Below are positions 14,690 to 27,744 of a stretch of DNA of 64,000 nt, in pieces (position 1 is the stretch's first letter; each line of letters starts with the position of its first letter). The stretch lies in assembly GCA_013396655.1 (NCBI GenBank), contig WBMV01006674.1, positions 558,224 through 622,223 on the forward strand, given 5' to 3'. The notes below the pieces were generated by a model. That model was not told the origin of the DNA and did not search any database. It was given only the letters and a program-made list of their open reading frames with translations. Position numbers and translations under genes: made by a program. The DNA comes from Campylorhamphus procurvoides. Taxonomy: Eukaryota; Chordata; Aves; Passeriformes; Dendrocolaptidae.

Positions 14690-14826
14690 AAACAGAATAT
14701 TCTGAATTGGAGGGGACCCACAAAAATGAAGTCCAGCTCTTAAGTGAATGGGCCATAAGGGGATTGAAGCCACAACCCTGGCATTACAAGCACCATGCTC
14801 CCATCGACTGAGCCAACCCACTCCAC
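14690..14826 (-). mobile_element. tRNA-Ile-derived SINE with CR1-like tail (TguSINE1-type)
   Basis: Read on the minus strand, the head aligns with vertebrate tRNA-Ile: an A box GGCTCAG-type at 14801-14815, the segment GCATGGTGCTTGTAATGCCA, and a B box GGCTTCAATCC at 14761-14771. The tail at about 14690-14746 reads as a CR1 3' end (antisense TTCTGAATTGGAGGGGACCC on the + strand). A tRNA-Ile head joined to a CR1-type tail is the design of TguSINE1 of songbirds, mobilised by CR1 machinery. Mismatches in the A box, anticodon loop and acceptor stem show it is an old copy, not a tRNA gene. Confidence 0.82.
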
Positions 14827-16772
14827 CGTTCTTTTTTGGCTGTTTTACTTTTGCTCTCTTTCGGCTACTGATCAGGACTGCCACCTACTGGAGTCACCCA
14901 ACCTGAGTGCATAACATCATGAGCACTACTCATAGTAAACATAACCCCATCTTCCTGACACACGGGTTAGCAAAGACAACTTGCATGAATAATTACAGTG
15001 TCAAAAGCCACTAACCTGTACTTAACTAGCACCTCCATGTGATTTTTTTTCTAGTTTTTCTTTTAGAAACAGAACAAGTCCCTCACTGCAGATAAAACAC
15101 TTGACTACCCTGAATTCAAAGGCATTGTGTGTCAAAACAGCACTTTTAGTGAACTCTTGCTCACTATCCACTTCTATTATAGTTTACAATTTAAATTTCC
15201 ACTGCTCAAGGTTCTCAGTTAAATTGTTTCAGCTGTTCATCTTAAGAGCCACCCACTCATGAGTAAAAATGACTACTACAAAAATAAAACCCTGACGGGA
15301 AATTCATAACTCCCAGCACAAAACTAGTGCTTTATTTTCAAGAGTAGCTTTTTTTTTTTTATTTACTACTTTAGTCTTTCTCCATTAAATAAATACTAAT
15401 TATGGTGTTTATCTGTACAACTGCTTAATTCTCTATTACCCAGAACTTGCAGTTACCCTTAGATTTGCAGTGGAATGTTTTTAAGCAGAAATGTATTTTT
15501 CCATATGACTTAACAGTTGCATAGAACATAATGAAGCAGGCAGGAATCTACATGTATTCAATTATGTCTACCAATCTGTCAGTCCTACAACATTCATCTT
15601 TAATTGTGTTCACTATATTATTTAACTGTGTTTGATACTGTTATGTTTCTAAACTTAGTATGCACCATGAATAGTGTTGCCCATGGCACAGGTCTCCTGT
15701 GCACTGTTCAGCCCTCCCTGCACTACTCAGGTCAGAAGATATGCAGTTGTCCTGAACCATAAATGAAAAAAAAAACAAAAAAACAACAAAACAAACCACA
15801 TTGAAAACTAACCTTTCTAGTGCTAACTAGATATAGCATAATATGGTTGTGTCCCATAAGAAATTATCCTCATCAAACATCTGATAGTGTGTTCAAAATG
15901 TCTTTCTTTATCCCTTCTGGGATAAAAAAAAAGTTACCAAAAAAAAAAAAAGAAAAAGGATTTATTCCAAAACCTGCTAGTGAGATTTGCAAAGAGTCTT
16001 TATGAGTGAGAATGCAAAGTTTGCTCCATGGTGGCTTAATTTTCCAGCTGAGAGGTGCTCTCAAGCTTTGCTAATCAAAAGATTGAAATGCAACCTTTGA
16101 GATCAGGCTGAGCCTATTCCTCAGAAGCTGAAAGAATTTAGTTGGGTTGCCAGACCAAACTTAAGCTCTTCCTTCCAAAATACAGTGAGTTTTGACACTT
16201 TCCCTCTCCAGTAGTGATATCTCAGAACAATGCAAGACAGATTAGACCTGTAAATGCCTATTAATAATAAAGACAGGTAGGTGTGCCTCTTTCACAGTTC
16301 AGGAAAATTACCACGGTTTCTGAGGGCCTTCTGAACTTCAGAAGCCTATTGCTGAATATACTGTTATCTAGTTATTTAAAGGTTAGATGACAAATCAGTG
16401 AAACAGTTGGCTGTATATAGAATTCTTTTTTTCAAACAGATGTCTTCTAATTCAGTGATTTCATTATCATTCTCTAATATAATTTCTTGGTTTGCCTTGT
16501 TTGGAAAGTTAAAAAAATCAGACATATCTCCTCTTACTTGTTTGCTCATGTAATCACATGTAAATGTCTTTCAAAACTTCTTGTGTGTGCATTAAATTAC
16601 ACTTGATCCTCTTCATCTTTCATGACTACCAGTTGTGAAGTCTTCCTTTGAATGTCTGTTGTGTCTTCAACTTTGCAAAACTAGTCAAATTGGCATTAGC
16701 AGTACTAAAAAGATAGTCACCAGGGGAGAATATATGCAAAAGAGATATGCACCTATAGCTATGCTTAACTGG
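14827..16772. other. Intergenic DNA with A-rich tracts
   Basis: No gene is recognised. A-rich low-complexity tracts occur at 15765-15798 and 15923-15958. They could be simple repeats or old insert tails, but no retroposed gene was recognised beside them. Confidence 0.5.
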
Positions 16773-17262
16773 TAGAATCACAAGTTGGTTGAGGTTGGAA
16801 GGGTCCTCTGGGGGGCATTTGGTCAAACAAAGCCACCTACAGCCTGTTGCCCAGGATTGTCTCCAAGTGACTTTTGAATATCTCCAAGGATGGAGACTAC
16901 ACAACCTCTCTGAGCAGTCTGTGCCAGTGCTCAGTCATCCTCACAGTAAAATTGTTTCCTGATGTTCACAGGGAACATCCTGTGTTTCAGTTTGTCTCTG
17001 GTGTTCCCACTAGAAATCAATGGAAAACCCCCTGCCTTCATCTTCTTTACACCCTTCCATTGTTAACAGTTTCCCCTTAACCACCTTCACAAGCTGAACA
17101 GCCTCAGCCTTTCCCTTATAAGAGAGATGCTCCAGTCCTTTAACCATAGTGGCCCCCCACTGGACTCTCTCCAGTATGTCCATATCTCTTTTGCACTTGG
17201 AAGCCCAAAACTGGACACAGCACTCCAAAGTGTGTCCTCACCAGCCCTGAATAGAGGAGAAA
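16773..17262 (-). mobile_element. CR1 LINE 3' fragment (~490 bp), antisense
   Basis: It begins AGAATCACAAG...GAGGTTGGAAGGGTCC and follows the antisense CR1 order: a 'TCTCCAAGGATGGAGACTAC' block near 16881, a 'CAGCCTCAGCC' block near 17100, 'GATGCTCCAGTCC' near 17127, and 'CCCAAAACTGGACACAGCA' near 17204. This is one of the two longest CR1 copies in the window, with many substitutions and no intact frame. Confidence 0.93.
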
Positions 17263-20200
17263 TGTGTCACTATACAGGACTGTACGCATCAAACACACAC
17301 CAGCATTTTCTGAAGTTGTTTTAGTACTTCCAGATCTCAGAACTAGCATTTCTAAATTTCTTTTTTCAGTTACTGTACTAGATACTCTGACAGCGATTAA
17401 CTTAATAAACAGACTGTGTTGTATATTCACCTATTCCATGTAACTCTGTGTATGTACACATCTATATTTCCTACTGGAAAGAGATATTCAGAAGACCTCA
17501 GTTAGGCTACCTTTAGTATCATTTTATGTGGAGTCTCAGCTTGCTCAGTGTTAGCTTGCTTTTAGTTTCTGCTAAATAATTCAACGGTGTACTTTTCACT
17601 GTTTGAACTTTCATTTACACTGCTATTAGGTTCTCATCTGACAGACAGCTATGGTTCTCGTAACTCTCTTCCTGTCTGGAGAAGTAATTTTATTTTCTTA
17701 CCCACTGTTCATGCCAGCCATGCATATTATTTCCCTTGTCTCTCCTTTTCTAAAGACATTTTTCTTGACATGTAAGTCTTGGATTTCTTCATTTCAGGAA
17801 AGATTCATGCCAGTAGCTACTTAAATCATCTGCAGATATGTATATTCTCCAGCAGCTGTTTCTATTTAACCATGCATCTTGAATTCAAGGAATGGTCTAG
17901 GACAGAGACCTGAAAGATTATTTTTTTTAACTGTTTATCTGTGAAATCATTTACTAACTTGAGTTTGAATATCTTCTCTTTCACATATTCATAGCCCAGC
18001 AGAGGCCTCTTAGTAATTCTTGGACACAATTTTAAAACTGTAGCAAGATTAACATGTAAACAAATGAGTGAAATATTATATGCCTTGTGTAAAAAGAAAG
18101 CTTAACCCTTTCCACAAACAACGAGCAAGCTCATAAGTTTTATGCAATTCTCAAGAAGTAAGTGGTCTGAAAAACAAACACTGGGGTGTTTTGATTTTGT
18201 TTTCAGCCATCTACGACATTTAATAATCATCCCGGCAAATGGTCATCATCTGTACTTGAATGTAACCATCCTCTAATGATGAATCAGGGTTTCAGTATCT
18301 TCCTGCCCTCTATAAACACTTAAGCTGACAGATAACTTCAGAACCCTCAAAAATCACCAAGATAAAATTTCATCAGCAATGTGTCAGTAAATATGGCATG
18401 GATTTTTATATATTTCAAAACACAGCTGTCAATATTTTCTGTTTGAATACATACTGCATCAGCTTCTCTGTGGTGAGCTGATGCTCTTTATTACATCCTT
18501 TCTATATGAGATAAATGTTTGATGGAAAATAAAACATGGATATATTCAGGAGACAAGCAACTTATTCATATTGATTTTGGGGCCTCGCAAGCATACACAG
18601 GACTCATCCTCTTGTCAGAGAAGGTTTTTATTCAGATGTTTGTTACTTTCCCTTGATTATAATAATAAAATAACTTTAAAAAAAACATTTATTTTTAATA
18701 TTATAATAAATTCTGCCAACAGATGATCAGGCAGGATCTGAATGTTAAGCAGGGGCAGCATACAGAACTTTTATATTACTAGTTCCTTTACTTTTAAAAA
18801 ATTAAATACTTTGTTAATAGAATAGTTCAATGAAGCATTCATGTGAAATACTCAAGATTAAAACCTCCAGAATAATTAATACATCTACTTGTTATGAGCA
18901 AATAATAGAAATAGGACCAATAAGGTGATGATGTTTTGCTCCCTTATAACAAGAACTGAATTGCTGATCAGGACTTAGAGGGATCTATACTCAATGAATA
19001 CAGAAAAGGTAAAGCTGCCAAACTTCTACTTCCAGAATCTGCCTACAAAAGGAAAAGCAGTAACTTTGATCCTAACATCAAGTCATATTGAAAGCTGACG
19101 AAAAGTGAGCAAGCAGTAAAAATGTAATGTATTATTAATTTTAGTAAACATATATTAATAAAAAATATATTTTAGAGATAATTAGAACAAAATCAAATTT
19201 TTGTGCTTTGTTTTACCACTTGAGAAAGAATGCATTAACCTGCATAGCCACAACCAATGTACCATTGAAATTTTAGTTTCAGCTTCCTGCAAGATTCACC
19301 TTATGCTACAAAATAATACACCAAATACACTGTGCAAGAGATCCAAACTTTATGAGCCAGGTATTTTAGAATAGCTGTGATCTTTGTTATAAAAGAATTC
19401 TACAACCAAGGAATAAGTTTACAAATGGCAGATTAAATGGGACTTAAATCCATGCAAAAATCAGGTACACATACGTGTCCTGTAATATACAGATAGATCT
19501 ATCCAGTCAGTCCTCCTCCCTTCCTAAACTGGATTTTCTCTCCTATGTTTGCCTCAACACCCAATGTGGCACATATTCTCAAAATACACATGCAAAACTG
19601 GACCTGGGAAAGCAAGAAGTCAGCCCTGGTCTAACAATTGTACAATTGTGTGGCAAAATACTCATATATTTCTGTAACTAATAGATGATAAAAGCAAATA
19701 GTTACTGTAGGGGGTGAACTTTTTGTACTAAAATAGTGTAGTGTGGAGGAGTACAAGCATGAGGTGACAGCAGGGACATTGAAAGTTTGGGCACAGACTG
19801 ATGCTGAAAGGCCCCAGGGCTATAAACAACTCTCCAGCAGTCAGCTACTGATTATTGAATGAATGTAACCTTGGGAGCTGTGCAAAACCTGCAATAAGCT
19901 TAACAAAACCCAGGGATATCCAGCATACATAGACCAAACATATATTGCAAACCCAGATGTGATGCCACATTGCAGATGAACAAATAAAACCACGGTGTAA
20001 CAAACACATGAAAATGACTGGAGTGAGAAAAAAGAAGCCATTATCATCGGCATCATGGTCATCCTATGAAAAGACCTGGAATGCTGATACCTTGATGATT
20101 AGGCTGTTAAGACTTCAATTAGATTAACAATAAATTTTCCTTGACTTTGCCTATGAGGTCCTCCCTTTCTTCCATAACAAGATTTGGAGTGTAATAAGTT

Positions 20201-23200
20201 GGTGGGACTTCAAGCACCTATTCTGTAACTCAGATGCAATGAATTGGGAGCAGATTCAGATACCTGCAAATGGGTGAATGGCTGGAAGAAAGATAAATTG
20301 CAGCAATGCGCCATCACAGATCAAAAGGAAGAAAAGTAGAACTTCCATTTGCAAGAAATAACTTCCATTTCTTATGTAAATATATTTAAAAGAAGTTTTG
20401 ATATATACATCTCTCTATATTAAGAGGAGAAGACGTTACATAGCATGTCAAAGTAACAAGTACCTTTTCCTTCAAGATCTGGAGAACAGAAAAACAACAT
20501 TCAAAACTCAGATATAAGTGATGAAATGGTCTGTAAGAAAGGGAGAGGTGATAATATAATTCATGTCATTTTGCTGACAGTCAGCTTCACAGACTGCTCT
20601 GCCAATCACCAAGAATAGCAACAGTCACCCAGCAAGGAGAAATTATTACAGGCAGTGAAAGATAAGGGCAAAGAGTTTGTTTCTTTGCTGGGATTCCTGA
20701 CTCTCAAATGCTGAATATTTATGTTAACTTATCACTGCAGTTCACATACTTCAAATACAATGCATAAATTATTTTGTGTGTCACTGAAAAATAAATGGCA
20801 TTTTCTTTGAAGTTAGCTATTCTGGACACAATAAGGTAAATTATAGTTTAATAATTGATGTTGTTGTTGCTGTGAGTGGTTAGAGGGAGCAGTGACTTAA
20901 ATTTCTGATTTTGATTAATCTCTCTTGCCTGTGGAAAAGAGATCATAGCATGAGAGAAAATACATCAATTCAGGTAGCTGCTGTCACAAGCCGCATGTTA
21001 GATAACATCATCCAATGCTGAAAGGCCATAAACATGATGTATGCTTTAAAGGTGCATGTCGATCTGCTATTGCCCAAGATTGTGACTATGTGTGTTGCTA
21101 ACAGACACTCCAAAGATAATTAGAGAAAGCCCAACGTGTTTCCTTGCAATTTTTGCTGTAACAGGTCACAAGATACTCTTTTTTTTTTCTCTAGGAGATA
21201 TCAGAAATTACTCACATACTTTCAGAATGAACCCTTAGTGATCTCTTCGCTTCCAAGGCCCTCATCATGCAGATTCTTAAGTGTTTGTTCAACTTCTCCC
21301 CAAGCAGTTCCACATTTTTGGAACCTTGTCAGACAGCTGGCACAGAATGCAATACAAAGCAGTTCACATAGACATCTCTTGTTTCACATAAACTGTGTGA
21401 AGAAAGCAGTATAATTCATGTTTCTTGATGCATCCCAAAATCTGACAGTCTCAAATGTTACAGCAGTTGGCTAAAGCTGAAGCTCCACTGTGTCTGAAGA
21501 GGAGTAAAAGGAAACTAAACAGTTCTGAAGTATTTGCTTCCTTTGAAACAGCCTCCACTACTGATGATCTATCCTGCCATATTTTAAAACTGTCTGCACC
21601 CATGATTTAAAAAAAAATCCTTTTGGATTCATTCAGTGTTTTTTGATACCCAAATAGTTTCAGGGGAAAAAGAAGTTTATGGGTAATCAGAAGGTTGCAA
21701 TCAAGTATGATCCATCGTTGACACAGCAATGACACCGTCAAGATAACCAAGCCTAATCCCCGCAAACCAAGTAGAAACAAAGGCTCAAAGTAAGCACAAT
21801 TCGCCTTGGTACAGCTGTCTCATTCCGTTGCTAGTGATATGCTGGATCCCCCTGCAGTAACACTTTCCTGTAACTAGATAGTCATGGCACTCCACTGGAT
21901 TGCTGAATGATCAAGGATCTTTACAGGAAGCGCTGTGAGGCTGAAGAGTCCTTCTAAATCCAAATATTGCAGAAAAATGCAGAGCATATTGAATGTGACC
22001 TCTAGGCCTAACACTGACCAGTCCAAAGCAGAAATCTGGTATTTATAATTTTTGAAATCTCTGGCCATCTGTTCTCTAAAGCTTTACAATGATTACATTC
22101 TGCACATATCTAAGCAACAAGGCCAGTTTTGTAGCTGACTCATAATCTCACTCCCTAAAACTGCTTCATTATATTAGGAAAGTTGTCTTAATAAAAATGG
22201 GGGTGGGAACCCTTTCTCTTTTAAATCACTACATCTAACATCTGGAATGTACCCATCTCTGTTCATGCTGTTCTATATGAATGAAACCAAGCCCCTAACG
22301 AATATTGTTCAATGCCTGCAGTGTCTTGATATTGCACTAGTAGAAATATTTAAATTCCCTTTTTTTTAGATAATTGAAGCTTGGCTTAAATGCACTCCAC
22401 AACATTCATTTTGGTCTGAAGAAAACAATCATTTTTCTGGTTTTTTTAATTCTCACTGATGCAAAGCTAAAATGCCTTCCAGTGCCAGCCACAATTTGTT
22501 TTGTGGTTAGTGGAAAATGAAGTAATGCTTTTAAAATGCCTAACAGCTGGTGATGGAAGCCTTGTCCAGGAAATTCTCAACATTTGCAGTTTTGCTTTGC
22601 TCTAGAGTATTGACCATCCTTGTATTGAAATATTTACCAACCCACTGATGAGCAAAAAACATATTTTCTTTGCCTAATCTCATGGATTTCATCAGTTCTT
22701 CTGTTCTTGCGGATGATAATAATCTAATTCATGAAAAATAACATCAACCCTATGAACTAATGAATGCAATTGATAAATTATGTCTCAAATAGTTCTTGCT
22801 ATGCTCAACTTAAAGGCTAACTATTCTTCTTCACTTGTCCACGATGCTGTTTTATTCATCGAGGCTGAAAAAGAATGACTGTTTTAATTTCTTTAGCTGC
22901 AATTCATGTGATTTGTATTTGCATGGAGGAACAGGAGGAGTGGCTTTGAATAATGCAAGTTGAAAAGCTCAGGAGTTCTCCACAGAAGCATTCCCCTACT
23001 CAACTTTCCAGGGAATTAGCACAGCTCAATATCTTGCAGCACTGGCTCCTAAAATATCCTTCACGGCTCACTGCAGTTCATTTGTTGAGTATACATGTAC
23101 ACAAAGATTCAATTCCTGCATGTATCACTGAAAGTGGTTTTAGATTTAATTTCTCAGGGATTGCATGCCATAGAAACACAGTTAAAAAGCATTTTCTGCA

Positions 23201-23489
23201 CTTAGTATTAACAAAGTCCCTTAGCAGGCCAGTCTCACAGCATAAAATTCACTTAAATACTCTATTGAATACATGGTAGTGGATTTATGGATATAAATAG
23301 CCTTTAGCTTTTATCAGAAATACCAACACAGGCATTAAGAACACTAGCATTGGGACCTCTAGGTATATCAAATGTGGTATTTTGACTGAAGAGCAGGAAG
23401 CAAGGGATAATAACATGACTGTCAAAGAAATTGGAGGGAGGGAATCAAACTTTCACAGTCTGTCTCCAGGGAGACAGTCATAAAGAGTT
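17263..23489. other. AT-rich intergenic DNA, no gene seen
   Basis: About 6 kb without a recognised repeat or exon. A long pyrimidine tract ending in AG at about 21178-21195 resembles a splice acceptor but is not followed by a recognisable coding sequence. Confidence 0.5.
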
Positions 23490-23554
23490 ATTGAATCATT
23501 TAGGTTGGGAAAGACTTTTAAGGTCATCGAGTTCAACTCTCAGTCTGGACAGTG
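23490..23554 (-). mobile_element. Short CR1 3' end fragment, antisense
   Basis: GAATCATTTAGGTTGGGAAAG followed by a TCATCGAGTTCAAC block is the reverse complement of the 3' end of a common avian CR1 type. Only about 65 bp are recognisable. Confidence 0.8.
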
Positions 23555-23809
23555 TTTATATGGAACTTTACTGGATGAGCCATTTGGAGCCTGGGCTCTT
23601 GACTACCTTTATCACTCTCTCTTGTTTTAACTCACTCCATCTGCCGAATCAGCACGGACACATGTAATTGCTACATCAGGAGACAAGGACAGGCTGTCCG
23701 CTCCTGAAAAATTGCTTGGCCTTCACATGACTTGGTTGCTCACATATAAATGGAGGAAATGGCAGTAATCTTCCTATTGAGGGCTGGACAAATTCAATGA
23801 GGTTTCAGG

Positions 23810-23865
23810 TCACAGAATCACAAAATCACAGAACATGTTGGCTTAGAAGGGTCAATCAAGGGTGA
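23810..23865 (-). mobile_element. Short decayed CR1 3' end fragment, antisense
   Basis: Repeated TCACAGAATCACAAAATCAC, then GTTGGCTTAGAAGGGTC, fits a degraded CR1 3' terminus. It ends within about 55 bp. Confidence 0.65.
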
Positions 23866-24106
23866 GCTAGGGATTGGAAACCCAAACCTTATACCGTCTT
23901 GCCAGTTTCGGTCTTGCCAGCAAAGCACATATGAAAGATCTACCCTGCCAGTAGACAGCATTTGGTCATATAACAGATAGAAGCTGCCAGAGCCCTGTCA
24001 GGACTGCTGTCTCTCATTGCATAGCAGTGTTTCCCTCAAGCACGGAGCACTTACCTTCAGCATGACCGTGGAGTTCAGAAAGGCAGCCATAGAACAGGGA
24101 TACACT

Positions 24107-24206
24107 ATGTGCTCCTCTCTTTATTTTATCAGTCAAGTTGGTTATGATTAAAGCCAATGTGCTCCTCTCTTTATTTTATCAGTCAAGTTGGTTATGATTA
24201 AAGCCA
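24107..24206. repeat. Perfect 50-bp tandem duplication
   Basis: Positions 24107-24156 and 24157-24206 are identical and head to tail. Each starts ATGTGCTCC and ends TTAAAGCCA. No mismatch is seen between copies, so the event is recent or the locus is copy-variable. An assembly artefact is possible. Confidence 0.95.
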
Positions 24207-25321
24207 GCTCTGCTTCCAGATTGTCAGCCTGGGAGATGAGTAGTGTGTTTTGGGAAAAGCTTTTCCTTCAACAGCTACACAGAATGAAAATGTGAAGCAC
24301 ACCTAATTGATGGGGAGTGGTGGTGTAAACTCTGGATAAAGAGGGGAAAATCTTTCCTGCTCCACACCTTATAGTTCTAATCTTGCACCAGAAGAATAAT
24401 ATGAATCAAAGTCCTGAAATCCCCTGCACTTCTGAAATTGTTACCTGTTCATAAAAATAGTCCTGTTCTCTTGGAAATACCCTGAAGTACAGCCAAGTAG
24501 AAAAGTTTTACATAAGGACAATTTTGAAATCCTTGACTAGCTAGGAAAACAGACCCAACTTTTCCTTTGCATGGATACTAAGAATCCACAGGTATCTCTG
24601 GAAGGAAAACAGAAAATGGACTTCAAAACACTCACTGGCCCATCTGTGAGATAAAGGATTTCCCTTCTTGTTGTCAGAGAACTCAAGCTCACAATAGCCT
24701 GTTCAGTCTCACTTTGGGAGGAGTAAAAAAATTAGTAAACCAGAAAATTGAGACCTTTTGCAGGCAGAGAGCAAAATTAAAAATGACAAGTCAAGCAAAT
24801 TCCCATCCCACAGTCTGCTGATATCACTGCCCTTCTTTTGCTATTGTCCTTGCCCAGTTTCTGGTCTGTTCAGTGTTCTCATATCCAATTCTCCCCATGT
24901 GAAATCCACTGACTTTGCCTTAATGATGCATAATCAAGCCTGACTGCCCACGCAGATTTCACACACAGCACTAGAGAATGCAACAAAGAGATGTTCAACC
25001 CTATGAATTCCTCTTGAGTTCAGCAAAGCTGATTTAGTTCAGGCTTAGTAAGGACAGACATTGTACAGGTCTCGCACTCCATTCTAGTTAGTAACTCAGA
25101 AAACAGTGGGGAAGATCAGAGAATGTTCCCCAGCTGGCACAGCCAAACTGGATCTGAAGACAGGAAGCAGAGTTGCTGGACCCAAACTTATTCTGATCAT
25201 CCAGACTTACCAAGTCCTTCCCTCTCTCCTCGCACATGAGATATCATCAAATGATAAAAAGAGCAGCTATCAAGACAATAGGAGGAACATAGGAGGAACT
25301 GCAGTAATAGGCCTTAGTATT

Positions 25322-25342
25322 AATACTATTAATGATAGTATT
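25322..25342. repeat. Small inverted repeat (8-bp stem)
   Basis: AATACTAT (25322-25329) and its reverse complement ATAGTATT (25335-25342) flank a 5-base loop. It is AT-rich and could be a chance hairpin. Confidence 0.6.
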
Positions 25343-25636
25343 AGTCTGCTCCAGGATTCTTGTAGCTGCATGTCAATACATATGGAACCTCATCCTGACA
25401 TGATTTCTGCAGTGAATGTCAGTACTTACTGGCAGATAGCAGATAAGGCAGTGGGTATGTCTAGTGGAGAGGATCCTGGAGAGGAAAACAAAATGTATTA
25501 CACTGCTAAAGATGAGTGAAACGCAAGTGTAACTGCAGGAAGGGTGCTGGGCAAGAGCAAGATATGAAAGGTTTGCTCTCAGTGTATGAAATTTTCCATG
25601 TAAAGAAGGTGACAGTAAATATCAGCAAGACTTCTG

Positions 25637-25687
25637 CTTTTCCTCAGATGAATCCTTATCTTTTCCTCAGATGAATCCTTATAAGGA
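25637..25687. repeat. 23-bp tandem duplication ending in a 16-bp palindrome
   Basis: The unit CTTTTCC...CCTTAT occurs at 25637-25659 and 25660-25682 without mismatch. The second copy runs into AATCCTTATAAGGATT (25672-25687), a perfect palindrome. Both features suggest a replication-slippage or hairpin-mediated origin. Confidence 0.9.
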
Positions 25688-25911
25688 TTGTGAGGATTCA
25701 TTCCCCTGCCATACAATCAGTGCTGTACTTTTGCTGATTTTATTAGCTAATTTTATTAGCTTCATGGCTGGACCTATCAAAGTACACTCAGCTATCTTTG
25801 CATAATGTAATATGTAATCAACCCCTTGGGGCATCTTCAATGCACCCAGGGCAATTCAGTACATGAAGTGCATATAATGGCCAGGGTAAAGCTACAGGAG
25901 GGCACTGTACC

Positions 25912-25935
25912 AAAAAAACAAAAAAAAAAAGAAAA
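25912..25935. repeat. A-rich low-complexity tract
   Basis: A nearly pure A run with single C and G interruptions. No adjacent retroposed gene was recognised. The surrounding DNA from 23866 to 26795 holds no gene that I can name; a 137-codon open frame at 25106-25519 matches nothing I know. Confidence 0.7.
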
Positions 25936-26795
25936 GGCATTAGTGAAATCAAAGGGCAAAGAGCAAAGGGAAAAGCTTAACTCAGAAGAAGTTAAGCTGA
26001 GTAGAACCAAGCCAGGACATGATTTTTCTCTGATAATTTCTCTCCATCATCCTGCCACCTCACTCTCTGGCAAAGCAGAAGGCCTTGGTTAGGGATACTC
26101 TTACTCTCTTATGCTTTTGAGGTAAACCTAAGCTGGTTCCCATGCCCACACACTCCCATTAATTACCAGGAACAAGCTGGCAACTATCCAGTAGTCACTA
26201 TGCTCAGAGCCACTGCCTCCAAGGACTGCTCATAAAGCATGATTAACTCTAGGTCCCTGAGGGGAATTTGCTTGGCTAGGCAAACCAATGCAAAAAATGT
26301 GGCTTCTTGTGCCAGTGCAGGTTGATGAGACCAACAGAGCTTCAGTATGAAGCACTTACAGGCTCACTGTAACACGGACTAGGTGAGATAGCTCTGACCA
26401 TCACAACAGGCACTAAGACAGACCTGGAGGAAAACTGAAGGCTTGTTGTTTGATAATAGTTGGTGGTGTGTTAGGAGTGCTGCTAAAGTGAGACTTGTAC
26501 ATCAACAGCGGCTGTGGAGAAAGCAGGACGTAAGATTCCTATGACCTGGTGTTAATCCCAAAAGTATTTGTCTTTTTCTTTAAATAGTTTTTCTTCAAAA
26601 ATTGAGATATACTGTTGACAGTGCTGCAGTGAAAAAAAATTGAGAATTTGCTCTCTGGTCTGGAACAGAACATGGATCAACTAGAAGGCAAAGCTGATGG
26701 CTCTGAATGTGAAAGAAGAGCAAATTTACCAGAATAGTGTCATCTGAGGGCTCTGAGCAGATGAACAACAGCATATGTTGGATAATACTGTTAGT

Positions 26796-27110
26796 ATAGA
26801 ATCATCGAATGATATGGGTTGGAAGGAACCTTTATCTCACCTGGTTCCACCTCTTCCCCCTCTTCTCTCTGTCATGGGCAGGGACACTTTCCACTAGGCC
26901 AGGTTGCTCAAAGCCCCATCTAACCTGGCCTTGAACACTCCCAGGAATGGGGCAGCCACAGCTTGGTTGGGCAACCTGTGCCAGTGACTCACCACCTGCA
27001 CAATAAAGCATTTCTTCCCTATATCTACGTTAAACTTGCCCTATTTCAGTTTGAAGCCATCCCTCCTTGTCCTATCATGACATGCTGTTGTAAAAAGTCT
27101 CTCTCCAAGG
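26796..27110 (-). mobile_element. CR1 LINE 3' fragment (~315 bp), antisense
   Basis: AGAATCATCGAATGATATGG, then GGTTGGAAGGAACC, CCACTAGGCCAGGTTGCTCA, AACCTGGCCTTGAACACTCC and CCTTGTCCTATCATGACATG appear in the standard antisense CR1 order. It is a well-preserved 3' end truncated on its 5' side. It differs in subfamily from the copy 635 bp downstream. Confidence 0.95.
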
Positions 27111-27744
27111 CAGTAGTATAGTGCCAAAAGGAAATGTTCCTCTGAATATTAAAAGTAAATTCTCAAAAAAACAGCCAAGAACCTTAAATCTGTACATTTT
27201 AGGTTTTCCTGAAGACCTTCCATGAGGGGAATACTGTATATGTTATTTAATTAGATTCTGAATAGACTTGAGCATATGTTCTCACATTGGTTAGCTGCAC
27301 TGAAGCAAGTAAGTTTGCCATGAGAGGAAAGACAGACCTTTGCAGGACTAGTCTTGCAGACTCTCTGGTTCAGGAATCAAGAACTCCAAACTAACTCTAG
27401 ACAAACAATTTTACTAAAATACTGGGATAACACACAGTCGTATCAGCATCTGTATGCATCTAAAACCAACACATGACCTGAAGCTGTTTTTGCCTCTGGG
27501 ATGCACAAGCAAATAGAATAACTTGGCAAGTGAGTATGACGGCACTGCAGTGAGCAGATGTGATTTAATTTTTCACAATATCACACAGATCTGCTCTGAA
27601 GTGATGCTGAATTGAGATACGGAGGTGTCCATTAAACTGCTTCTTAGACCAAGACAACTTAACCATATTTCCCCATGTTACTCTTTCCTTCTGAAGACAA
27701 GAATCACTGGTAGCTCTGATATTCTGGTCCCCAGATGTATTTAA

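Noticed and set aside
14747..14826. tRNA gene on the minus strand
   Set aside because: The acceptor stem and anticodon loop are degraded and the sequence is fused to a CR1-type tail, so it is a SINE head.
21178..21414. Exon suggested by a strong pyrimidine tract and AG followed by an open frame
   Set aside because: The translated sequence matches nothing I know and no convincing donor follows; probably a pseudo-acceptor.
25106..25519. 137-codon open frame, + strand
   Set aside because: No recognisable domain or family, no splice context, and a length compatible with chance.
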